Assembly: GCA_030595765.1 (NCBI GenBank) | Contig: JAUVCJ010000149.1 | Span: 1 to 6,257 of the forward strand | DNA: 6,257 nt | From: Thermoplasmatota archaeon | GTDB taxonomy: Archaea > Thermoplasmatota > Thermoplasmata > GCA-020350865 > JAUVCJ01 | Direction: 5' to 3' | Part shown: positions 1-5,110 of the stretch, piece by piece | How the letters are laid out: every line of letters starts with the position of its first letter | How positions within the stretch are numbered: the stretch's first letter is position 1 | Position numbers and translations under genes: made by a program | The notes under the pieces: model-generated | The model's input: the letters and a program-made list of their open reading frames with translations, nothing else | Database searches by the model: none | Told to the model about the DNA's origin: nothing

Positions 1-21
1 AAGAAGCAGAGCCAGAAATCG

Positions 22-117
22 TGATCATCCTGCTCAAATATAATATGATCATCTGGATCGAAGATAATCTGATCACCTGGCTCGAAGATAATCTGATCAT
101 CCGGCTCGAAGATAAAG
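22..117. repeat. Four 24-bp tandem repeats upstream of ipk
   Basis: Four head-to-tail units lie at 22-45, 46-69, 70-93 and 94-117. Each begins TGATCA, and the core reads TGATCAnCTGGCTCGAAGAT in the better copies. Units 2 and 3 differ at 2 of 24 positions, units 3 and 4 at about 4, and unit 1 is the most diverged with about 6 differences from unit 2. The period is a multiple of three, and one frame is open from base 3 to a TAG at 186-188. In that frame the array encodes 8-residue repeats of the type LITWLEDN. In another frame a TGA at 22-24 ends a short basic tail (KKQSQKS), so the array may start exactly at an upstream gene's stop codon. The sequence does not decide whether the array is coding, regulatory or a neutral minisatellite. 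Confidence 0.9.
33..47 (+). promoter_or_regulatory. Possible TATA box for the ipk-fni transcript
   Basis: An A/T-only stretch, AAATATAATAT, lies within the first tandem repeat, about 105 bp upstream of the ipk start. It fits an archaeal TATA box and would place transcription start near base 65-70, inside the repeat array, giving a leader of roughly 80 nt. No convincing Shine-Dalgarno sequence precedes the ipk ATG, so ipk may instead be co-transcribed and translationally coupled to an upstream gene outside the window. Confidence 0.3.
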
Positions 118-147
118 CCTTTAAGCAGGCTAACCAATCACAATTGC

Positions 148-984
148 ATGAAGCTTTTGAAACTAGGCGGCAGTATCATCACCGATAGGGACAAACCTTG
201 CACCTTCAGGCCGGAGAACGCCACCAGACTTGCAAAGGAAATAGCAGCAGCCGAGTGCAAAATTGCCATCGTTCATGGTGCTGGCTCCTTTGGGCATAAC
301 CTGGCGCATGACTATTCCCTCCATAAAGGATACTCGGAAGATAGCCAGATACCGATAGTCGCTCAGGTTCAGAGGGATGTCAAGAAGCTGAACCTGATGA
401 TACTGGAAAAGCTGCTATCCGTTGGAGTGCGTGCTGTAGGAATAGCGCCTAGCTCTCACGCATTGAATGATAACAAGCTGTTATCCAAGTTCGACACTGA
501 CCAGTTTAAAGTCTACATCAAGGAAGGTTTCGTTCCGGTAAGTTTTGGAGATGTGGTTCTGGATGTTGGCGTGTATAGGAATAAGGAAGGCATGAAAAGA
601 GAGATGAAATTCTCCATCCTGTCCGGGGACCAGATACTCGAAGAGCTTGGAAAGAAACTGCAAACCCAGCGCATTATATCAGTTACTGATGTTGACGGGG
701 TCTTTGACTCCAATCCAAAAACAAACCCCAATGCACGCCTGCTCAAGACCGTGACTCGCAAGCAGTTCCTTCAAATTTGCATGGATAGCGAGGCAGGAAG
801 TGACAGTACGGAAAGACCCGATGTCACAGGAGCAATGGAGAACAAACTGGAGGCTCTATTCAACCTGGCAGATCTAGGCAAGGAATGCTGGGTCATCAAC
901 GGGCTTGTCGAAGGAAGGCTTTTAAGTGCTCTAGGCAATGAGCCATTAGGCGAGACTTTCATAGGTACCAGGGTGATATCATGA
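148..984 (+). CDS. ipk: Isopentenyl phosphate kinase
   Basis: This 278-residue cytosolic kinase phosphorylates isopentenyl phosphate with ATP to give isopentenyl diphosphate, the last phosphorylation step of the archaeal mevalonate pathway. Visible amino-acid-kinase features are the N-terminal KLGGS (residues 5-9, Lys5 for phosphate binding) and VHGAGSFGH (42-50). His50 of that motif corresponds to the histidine that distinguishes isopentenyl phosphate kinases from other family members. Further features are FGD (133-135), LSGDQI (158-163), TDVDGVF (180-186, nucleotide site) and DVTGAM (225-230). Most relatives I recall have DVTGG at the last motif, so Ala229 is a small departure. Length is close to the usual 245-270. 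The ATG at 148 gives the expected N-terminus, although no good ribosome-binding site precedes it. The TGA overlaps the fni start as ATGA, indicating one operon and translational coupling. Confidence 0.95.
   Translation: MKLLKLGGSIITDRDKPCTFRPENATRLAKEIAAAECKIAIVHGAGSFGHNLAHDYSLHKGYSEDSQIPIVAQVQRDVKKLNLMILEKLLSVGVRAVGIAPSSHALNDNKLLSKFDTDQFKVYIKEGFVPVSFGDVVLDVGVYRNKEGMKREMKFSILSGDQILEELGKKLQTQRIISVTDVDGVFDSNPKTNPNARLLKTVTRKQFLQICMDSEAGSDSTERPDVTGAMENKLEALFNLADLGKECWVINGLVEGRLLSALGNEPLGETFIGTRVIS
971..977 (+). promoter_or_regulatory. Ribosome binding site of fni
   Basis: GGGTGAT lies at the very end of ipk and contains GGTGAT, a six-base match to the archaeal anti-Shine-Dalgarno sequence, three bases before the ATG at 981. 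The same site at the same spacing precedes the gene at 3855. This supports both starts. Confidence 0.75.
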
Positions 985-2162
985 GCGAAGACAAGGGCGA
1001 AATAACAATTGGCGACATCCAGGGAAGAAAAGCGGATCACATCAATATATGCCTTGAAAAGGATACGAAAGCCAGCTACAATTACTGGGATGATGTCCAG
1101 TTTATTCATGATGCCCTGCCTGAGGTGGATTTCGACTCGATCGACATATCAACTCATTTCCTTGGGGCTGACCTGGAGGCACCCATCATCATTTCTGCCA
1201 TAACAGGTGGGTACGGCAGAGCCAAGGAGATCAACCGGAACCTGGCTACTGCTGCAGAAAAAGTAGGGGTCGGCTTAGGTGTTGGTAGCCAGAGGCCTGC
1301 CATCGAAGACCAGGTCCTGGCTGATAGCTACGCACCGGTACTGGAGTTCGATATCCCCCTCAAGATTGGCAACCTGGGAGCTCCACAGCTGATACCCCAG
1401 AATGACAAGGAACCCTTCACCATCGAGGATGGACATCGCGCTCTGGAGATGATAGACGGCGATGTTCTGGCAATACATCTGAATTTCCTTCAGGAAGCTG
1501 CCCAGCCCGAAGGAGACCTAAGAGCATCTGGGTGTTTTGATGTTCTAAAACAGTTCTCAAGAGAACTTCCAGTGATAGCCAAAGAAACTGGCGCTGGCAT
1601 CTCCCGTCATGTTGCAAGGTCCCTTACAAAGACCAGCATTCAGGGCATTGATGTGGGAGGCATGAGCGGTACCAGCTTCTCCGCAGTTGAGGTTTACAGG
1701 GCGCGTGAGGCCAAAGACCTCCCGTCCGAGAGAGTTGGGACCACATTCTGGAACTGGGGAATTCCCACACCTGCATCTGTACTGGAGGCCTCGGTAGGAT
1801 TGCCACTGATAGCCACCGGTGGAATAAGGACAGGGCTGGATGTTGCACGAGCTATTGCCTTGGGCGCTGATGTCGGGGGAATTGCAGGCACGCTTGTAAG
1901 GGCTGCAACAATGAGCGCTAAGCATGTGGAAGAAGAATTGAACATCATCATTAGAGAGCTTAAGACCGCGCTGTTCCTTACCGGATGCCAGACCATAAAG
2001 GAACTGCCACAGGCCAGAAGGCTCATTACAGGGCCGCTTAACGAATGGGTCAACGCCAACGAAAGCGGGTCTGAGAACACAGACCAACAGCAGTGGAGCA
2101 GGGCTCATGGCCATGGATGGACAGGCCAGCGTCCTCAAAGAAAGAGCTTTGAATGGAGTTGA
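981..2162 (+). CDS. fni: Type 2 isopentenyl-diphosphate delta-isomerase (FMN-dependent)
   Basis: This FMN- and NAD(P)H-dependent TIM-barrel enzyme interconverts isopentenyl and dimethylallyl diphosphate, supplying the starter for archaeal lipid prenyl chains. Family signatures appear in order: GRKADH (15-20), APIIISAITGG (67-77), VGSQRPA (101-107), IGNLGAPQL (129-137), HLNFLQE followed by QPEGD (166-179, active-site region with Gln171 and Glu172), KETGAGIS (201-208), DVGGMSGTSF (224-233), WGIPTP (259-264), and the FMN-phosphate loop ATGGIRTG (278-285) with GADVGGIAG (295-303). The body ends near residue 360, the usual length of about 350-360. It is followed by a polar tail of about 33 residues rich in Ser, Gln, Arg, Gly and Trp that has no counterpart I recognise. 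The start overlaps the ipk stop and has a GGTGAT site 3 bases upstream. The stop lies inside a 15-bp repeat array. Confidence 0.96.
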   Translation: MSEDKGEITIGDIQGRKADHINICLEKDTKASYNYWDDVQFIHDALPEVDFDSIDISTHFLGADLEAPIIISAITGGYGRAKEINRNLATAAEKVGVGLGVGSQRPAIEDQVLADSYAPVLEFDIPLKIGNLGAPQLIPQNDKEPFTIEDGHRALEMIDGDVLAIHLNFLQEAAQPEGDLRASGCFDVLKQFSRELPVIAKETGAGISRHVARSLTKTSIQGIDVGGMSGTSFSAVEVYRAREAKDLPSERVGTTFWNWGIPTPASVLEASVGLPLIATGGIRTGLDVARAIALGADVGGIAGTLVRAATMSAKHVEEELNIIIRELKTALFLTGCQTIKELPQARRLITGPLNEWVNANESGSENTDQQQWSRAHGHGWTGQRPQRKSFEWS

Positions 2163-2247
2163 GCTAGACAGCATTGAACTAGATGGAGCCGAACAGGATG
2201 GCGTTGAACAAGGCCACAACGAATTGAGATATTATTCAACTAGATGA
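2107..2247 (+). CDS. Possible 46-residue overlapping ORF with pentapeptide-like repeats
   Basis: This frame (+1 relative to fni) opens with ATG at 2107 inside the fni 3' end and runs through the 15-bp repeat array to a TGA at 2245. A GGAG at 2095-2098, eight bases upstream, could be a ribosome-binding site. Because the DNA period is 15, the peptide repeats every five residues: VELDS, IELDG, AEQDG, VEQGH. This resembles the A(D/N)LxG pattern of pentapeptide-repeat proteins but has only about four units, too few for a stable beta-helix. It may be a real microprotein, a relic of a longer repeat gene, or only a by-product of DNA repeats. I do not recognise a homologue. Confidence 0.2.
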   Translation: MAMDGQASVLKERALNGVELDSIELDGAEQDGVEQGHNELRYYSTR

Positions 2248-2264
2248 TATTGAACACATCAAGG
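2144..2264. repeat. Degenerate 15-bp tandem repeats between fni and eno
   Basis: Units of 15 bp can be laid out from 2144, with the clearest at 2159-2173 (TTGAGCTAGACAGCA), 2174-2188 (TTGAACTAGATGGAG), 2189-2203 (CCGAACAGGATGGCG) and 2204-2218 (TTGAACAAGGCCACA). Weaker copies follow: CAACTAGATGATA near 2238 and TTGAACACATCAAGG at 2250-2264. Neighbouring clear units match at about 10 of 15 positions. The fni stop codon TGA (2160-2162) is part of the first clear unit. The array fills most of the 123-bp gap before enolase and overlaps the end of fni. Confidence 0.65.
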
Positions 2265-2272
2265 AAAATTAT

Positions 2273-2278
2273 GGGGGT
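2273..2278 (+). promoter_or_regulatory. Ribosome binding site deciding the enolase start
   Basis: GGGGGT lies seven bases before the ATG at 2286 and pairs with the archaeal anti-Shine-Dalgarno sequence (one G-U wobble replacing GGAGGT). It supports 2286 over the in-frame ATGs at 2244 and 2271. The ATG at 2271 has its own weaker AAGGA at 2261-2265 and would add only five residues (MGVKK). Confidence 0.55.
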
Positions 2279-2285
2279 TAAAAAA

Positions 2286-3596
2286 ATGAACGCAATGATA
2301 AAGAAAGTCCATGCAAGGGAGGTTCTGGACTCCAGAGGGAATCCCACAGTCGAGGCTGAAGTCACGCTTGAGTCAGGTGTGATAGGCAGGGCCATCGTGC
2401 CATCTGGAGCATCAACAGGAGAGCATGAAGCACTGGAGATGCGAGACGGCGACTTAGCCAGATACATGGGGAAGGGTGTTTCAAAGGCGGTTGGTCATAT
2501 CAACGGCGAGATCTCCAACCACGTTGTTGGATCGAATGCCTATCCACAGAATGAATTGGATGCGGCCCTGATCAGCCTGGATGGAACCCCGAACAAGGGA
2601 AGATTGGGAGCCAATGCGCTCCTGGGTGTGTCGATGGCTGCGGCCAGAGCCTGCTCCAATTCCAAAGTAGGAGTAACAGGAGAGGAAACGTCTGGCGAGT
2701 TCTATCACTATCTTCATGCCATAACTGGCAGGGACAGGCCAATGACGCTTCCAGTTCCACTGATGAACATAGTCAATGGTGGGATGCACGCAGATAACAA
2801 CCTGGACATCCAGGAGTTCATGGTGGCGCCCATTGGAGCAAGCAGCTTTTCCCAGGGCTTGAGAATGGTTGTAGAGACCTATCATAACCTTAAAAAGGTC
2901 CTCACATCAAAGGGATTGTCCACCCTGGTAGGGGATGAAGGCGGCTTTGCACCGAACCTTGAATCCAATGCTCAGGCGCTGGAGTTGATAATCCAGGCCA
3001 TTGAGAGCGCTGGCTATGAGCCAGGAAAGGACATCTACATCGCTCTGGATTGTGCCGCTTCATCGTTTTACAAGAACGGAAAATACCTCATTGACGGAAA
3101 GGCCATGAACGCAATGGAACTGACCAGCTACTATGAAGGTCTGGTGGGGCAGTACCCGCTCTACTCCATAGAGGATGGGCATGACGAGAACGACTGGGAC
3201 GGGTGGAAGCACATGACGCAAAAGCTCGGGTCCAGGATCCAGCTTGTTGGAGACGACCTTTTTGTCACCAATCCCAAGCGCCTGAAGAAAGGAATAGAGA
3301 ACGGCATCTGCAACTCAATCCTCATAAAGCTCAACCAGATAGGAACCCTCACAGAGACCATAGAGACCATGAAGCTTGCCGAGGACTCTGGCTACACCAA
3401 CGTCGTCTCCCACCGCTCTGGAGAGACCGAGGACACTACCATCGCAGACCTCTCAGTTGGCTTTCCATCAGGACAGATCAAGTCTGGAGCCCCAGCCAGG
3501 ACAGACAGGGTATGCAAGTACAACAGGCTCCTGCACATAGAGGAGATGATGGGCGCGAATGCAACATACGCAGGCAAGAGTGTACTGCGGTTGTAG
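2286..3596 (+). CDS. eno: Enolase (phosphopyruvate hydratase)
   Basis: This 436-residue cytosolic enzyme interconverts 2-phosphoglycerate and phosphoenolpyruvate in glycolysis/gluconeogenesis. The full set of active-site motifs is visible: REVLDSRGNPTVE (11-23), SGAST loop (40-44), GGMHADNN with His168, IQEFM with Glu177, GDEGGF with catalytic Glu218, metal ligands Asp255 (IALD), Glu296 (SIED) and Asp323 (VGDD), catalytic base Lys348 in ILIKLNQIGTLTE (345-357), SHRSGET (375-381, Arg377/Ser378) and Lys399 in GQIKSG. The segments SIEDGHDENDWDGW and VGDDLFVTN read more like bacterial enolases (IEDGLDExDWDG) than the IEDP form I associate with many archaea. A slightly enlarged loop lies around residues 123-152. 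The stretch upstream of 2286 in the same frame (from 2244) lacks a good ribosome site. The gene follows fni on the same strand; enolase near isoprenoid genes is known in other euryarchaea. Confidence 0.97.
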   Translation: MNAMIKKVHAREVLDSRGNPTVEAEVTLESGVIGRAIVPSGASTGEHEALEMRDGDLARYMGKGVSKAVGHINGEISNHVVGSNAYPQNELDAALISLDGTPNKGRLGANALLGVSMAAARACSNSKVGVTGEETSGEFYHYLHAITGRDRPMTLPVPLMNIVNGGMHADNNLDIQEFMVAPIGASSFSQGLRMVVETYHNLKKVLTSKGLSTLVGDEGGFAPNLESNAQALELIIQAIESAGYEPGKDIYIALDCAASSFYKNGKYLIDGKAMNAMELTSYYEGLVGQYPLYSIEDGHDENDWDGWKHMTQKLGSRIQLVGDDLFVTNPKRLKKGIENGICNSILIKLNQIGTLTETIETMKLAEDSGYTNVVSHRSGETEDTTIADLSVGFPSGQIKSGAPARTDRVCKYNRLLHIEEMMGANATYAGKSVLRL

Positions 3597-3730
3597 GACA
3601 AGTATTTCACACACACAAAAAAAAAGTTTGACCGATATCGGCCTCCTGGCCGAACTTCACAAATTATGCTTAAGGTGATAGAAAAACCGTCTCAGAGTTA
3701 ACGATCTCAGAGCCAATATAGTGGCGATAG

Positions 3731-3743
3731 GAATATAATTAAG
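3731..3743 (+). promoter_or_regulatory. Possible TATA box for the gene at 3855
   Basis: GAATATAATTAAG is an A/T-rich, TATA-like element about 115 bp upstream of the start codon, implying transcription start near 3765 and a leader of about 90 nt. A second A/T-rich candidate (GAAAATAAAC, 3803-3812) would give a short leader instead. The sequence does not choose between them. Confidence 0.3.
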
Positions 3744-3845
3744 TCAGATATCCTATTCACCAGAGAGGATATTGGAACTGAGAGAAAAAAAGCGGCTAAC
3801 TCTGAAAATAAACATGATTAGCTGGCTCAACTGATATGAATAACT

Positions 3846-3851
3846 GGTGAT
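3846..3851 (+). promoter_or_regulatory. Ribosome binding site of the gene at 3855
   Basis: GGTGAT sits three bases before the ATG, exactly as at fni. This fixes the start and makes the short hydrophobic N-terminus genuine. Confidence 0.75.
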
Positions 3852-3854
3852 GGC

Positions 3855-4331
3855 ATGGAAAAGGATGAATCTATTGCAGCGGTCATTGCACTTATCCTGG
3901 TAGTGGGAGGTGTCGGGTTCTTCATGTTCGAAAGCGAGAGTTTCAGCACTCCAGGTGAGATATATGATGTTGATGTCAGTGTAGGGGATATCAAAATGGG
4001 AGACATCAGCCATTCCCCAGAAATGCCAGAAGCTGATACTCCAGTTGAGATCATGGCCAAGATAGAAGGCCTGCCAGATGGTTATACAGTGGTTTTGGAT
4101 CTACATTTTTATAGAGGAGGCCGGGATGTTGGATCATCTGGTGGCCAAATGCACCATAAAAGCGGCCTGTTATACAATACCGCTTCCTGGGTATCTGAGG
4201 ACCTTGGAGGTCAAACAGCCAAGTACAGTATACAGATCTACGATGCTAGCCCAAAAGAATTATTCAGTGATTTCAATCATGATTACGTCCCAATTCTAGA
4301 ATCAAGTGAATACACATTCACAATAGCATAG
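3855..4331 (+). CDS. Small membrane-anchored extracytoplasmic protein, function unknown
   Basis: The product has 158 residues. A short charged start (MEKDES) precedes one hydrophobic helix (about residues 7-25), then an acidic, strand-rich domain of about 120 residues. The helix, IAAVIALILVVGGVGFF, resembles the N-terminal anchor of archaeal pilin-like or surface proteins. It could be a signal anchor or a processed type IV pilin-like leader; no clear lipobox or signal-peptidase site is seen. The domain reads like an Ig/fibronectin-type sandwich common on archaeal cell surfaces: ISHSPEMPEADTPVEIMAKI (51-70), VVLDLHFYRGG (79-89), GGQMHHKSGLLY (96-107), GGQTAKYSIQIYD (118-130) and a final strand YTFTIA (153-158). 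The topology would place it outside the cell. I do not recognise a specific family. Its own GGTGAT site and upstream gap suggest a separate transcript from enolase. It ends 2 bp from the convergent gene at 4334. Confidence 0.85.
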   Translation: MEKDESIAAVIALILVVGGVGFFMFESESFSTPGEIYDVDVSVGDIKMGDISHSPEMPEADTPVEIMAKIEGLPDGYTVVLDLHFYRGGRDVGSSGGQMHHKSGLLYNTASWVSEDLGGQTAKYSIQIYDASPKELFSDFNHDYVPILESSEYTFTIA

Positions 4332-4333
4332 TA

Positions 4334-4957
4334 TCACCATCTTCTTGCCCATTCTCGTTGTATTCCAGGCATTCTCATCATAACCCAGGAGAACGGGGCT
4401 ACCCCGATCAGCATTGGTAGAAAGTCAGAGTACCACAGCAACTCCACGATCACTATGTAGGGAGCAACACCAAGTATCTCGAAAAACACTCCGAACCAGA
4501 ACAGTGACAAGAAGGCAAGACCGATCACAGCGCCCAGCAGCATCACTCCGAAGTTTCTGACCGACACAGTTCTGCCATGCATCTGACCCAGTCTCTCTAT
4601 CATCAGACCTGGAATGAAGGCCTGAAAAAAGTTCCCCACCAGGGCAAATGGTGTTGCAATAGAAAGCATTGGAATGCCCATAACATAGGTGAAAATCAGG
4701 GCCCACACCCCTTCGCCGATGGCGGCAGCCACACCACCTCGATATTTGCCCAACACGATACCTAGGCCTGGAGCAATAAAAGCAAACAGCCTGTACTGAA
4801 TCCCAGGTGCCAGCGACACCGGATGGGTGATAAGGTAGGCGAGCCCTGCAAGCAACCCTGCAAATACGATCACCAGCACATCAAGGGGGCGGAATCGACC
4901 CTTAACCTCACCAATTGGCTCGTTTGGTGCATCCGATATGGCAGCATCCTCAGGCAT
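4334..4957 (-). CDS. Polytopic membrane protein, probable ECF transporter S-component-like
   Basis: The product has 207 residues: a polar N-terminus of about 24 residues and then roughly six hydrophobic segments (about 26-43, 55-70, 75-93, 98-119, 135-158, 163-195). Length and layout match substrate-binding S components of energy-coupling-factor vitamin/metal transporters. TM1 has the small-residue pattern AGLLAGLAYL typical of S components contacting EcfT. Also suggestive are GEGVWALIF (81-89), VGNFFQAFIPGLMIERL (107-123), and VELLWYSDFLPMLIGVAPF (171-189). The substrate cannot be read. No EcfA ATPase or EcfT gene is present here, so it would rely on a shared module elsewhere. The ATG at 4957 has no clear ribosome site, but a TATA-like CTTTAAGG lies about 28 bp upstream on the minus strand, which fits a leaderless mRNA. 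It is convergent with 3855-4331 and divergent from the gene at 5111. Another membrane-protein family remains possible. Confidence 0.8.
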   Translation of the reverse strand: MPEDAAISDAPNEPIGEVKGRFRPLDVLVIVFAGLLAGLAYLITHPVSLAPGIQYRLFAFIAPGLGIVLGKYRGGVAAAIGEGVWALIFTYVMGIPMLSIATPFALVGNFFQAFIPGLMIERLGQMHGRTVSVRNFGVMLLGAVIGLAFLSLFWFGVFFEILGVAPYIVIVELLWYSDFLPMLIGVAPFSWVMMRMPGIQREWARRW

Positions 4958-4974
4958 TGGTGCCTGAATGGCTG

Positions 4975-4989
4975 GTTAAACCTTAAAGC
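4975..4989 (-). promoter_or_regulatory. Possible TATA box for a leaderless transcript of the gene ending at 4334
   Basis: Read on the minus strand the sequence is CTTTAAGGTTTAAC. CTTTAAGG is centred about 28 bp upstream of the ATG at 4957, the distance expected when transcription starts on or next to the start codon. This would explain the lack of a ribosome-binding site. Confidence 0.35.
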
Positions 4990-5049
4990 TTACCCCGGTA
5001 TTGTTCGGGACGAAGGAGAATTTATTAGCTATCGGTTGGCATATTGTCT

Positions 5050-5074
5050 ATTTATAGGGTTCAGCCCAATATAT
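5050..5074 (+). promoter_or_regulatory. Possible TATA boxes for the gene at 5111
   Basis: Two A/T-rich candidates are present, ATTTATAGG (5050-5058) and CAATATATG (5067-5075). The first would start transcription near 5080, leaving a leader of about 30 nt that includes the GAGG at 5098-5101. They lie in the 144-bp gap between divergent genes. Confidence 0.35.
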
Positions 5075-5110
5075 GTTTACCTTCCTAGAAGATTATTGAG
5101 GATGAAAATC

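Larger units (their letters stand above)
3597..3854. other. Intergenic region after enolase with short repeats and palindromes
   Basis: No gene is visible in this 258-bp gap. It starts with a (CA)n run and nine As (about 3608-3625). Next comes a perfect 10-bp palindrome CCGATATCGG (3632-3641), overlapping a hairpin CGGCC-TCCT-GGCCG (3639-3652). These are enclosed by arms AAGTTTG (3624-3630) and CGAACTT (3651-3657), which pair with one wobble. CTCAGAG is repeated directly at 3691-3697 and 3706-3712 (15-bp spacing). CTCAGAGTTAAC (3691-3702) has an inverted partner GCTAACTCTGAA (3794-3805) matching at 10 of 12. The hairpin could mark the enolase mRNA end, but no T-tract follows on the plus strand, so it is not a standard archaeal terminator. 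Confidence 0.6.

Noticed and set aside
22..117. CRISPR array
   Set aside because: Units are contiguous with no spacers and only 24 bp, so this is a tandem repeat.
1557..2219. Minus-strand open frame of 220 codons opposite fni
   Set aside because: It is a shadow of fni: Cys/Ser/Pro-rich composition without domain character, while the plus strand has every fni signature.
2244..2285. Longer enolase start at ATG 2244
   Set aside because: The 14 added residues have no counterpart in enolases and overlap the 15-bp repeats. GGGGGT before 2286 and the usual enolase N-terminus favour 2286.
3203..3631. Plus-strand open frame of 142 codons inside enolase
   Set aside because: It is rich in Arg, His and Gln, as expected for the +1 shadow of a real gene, and covers the most conserved part of enolase.
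3608..3657. Standard terminator for enolase
   Set aside because: The hairpin is followed by no T-run, and the adjacent homopolymer is As on the coding strand. A standard T-tract terminator is not supported.
4823..5101. N-terminal 93 codons of the long plus-strand open frame ending at 5662
   Set aside because: They run antisense through the start of the minus-strand membrane-protein gene and have unlikely composition. Ribosome site and protein character begin at 5102-5111.
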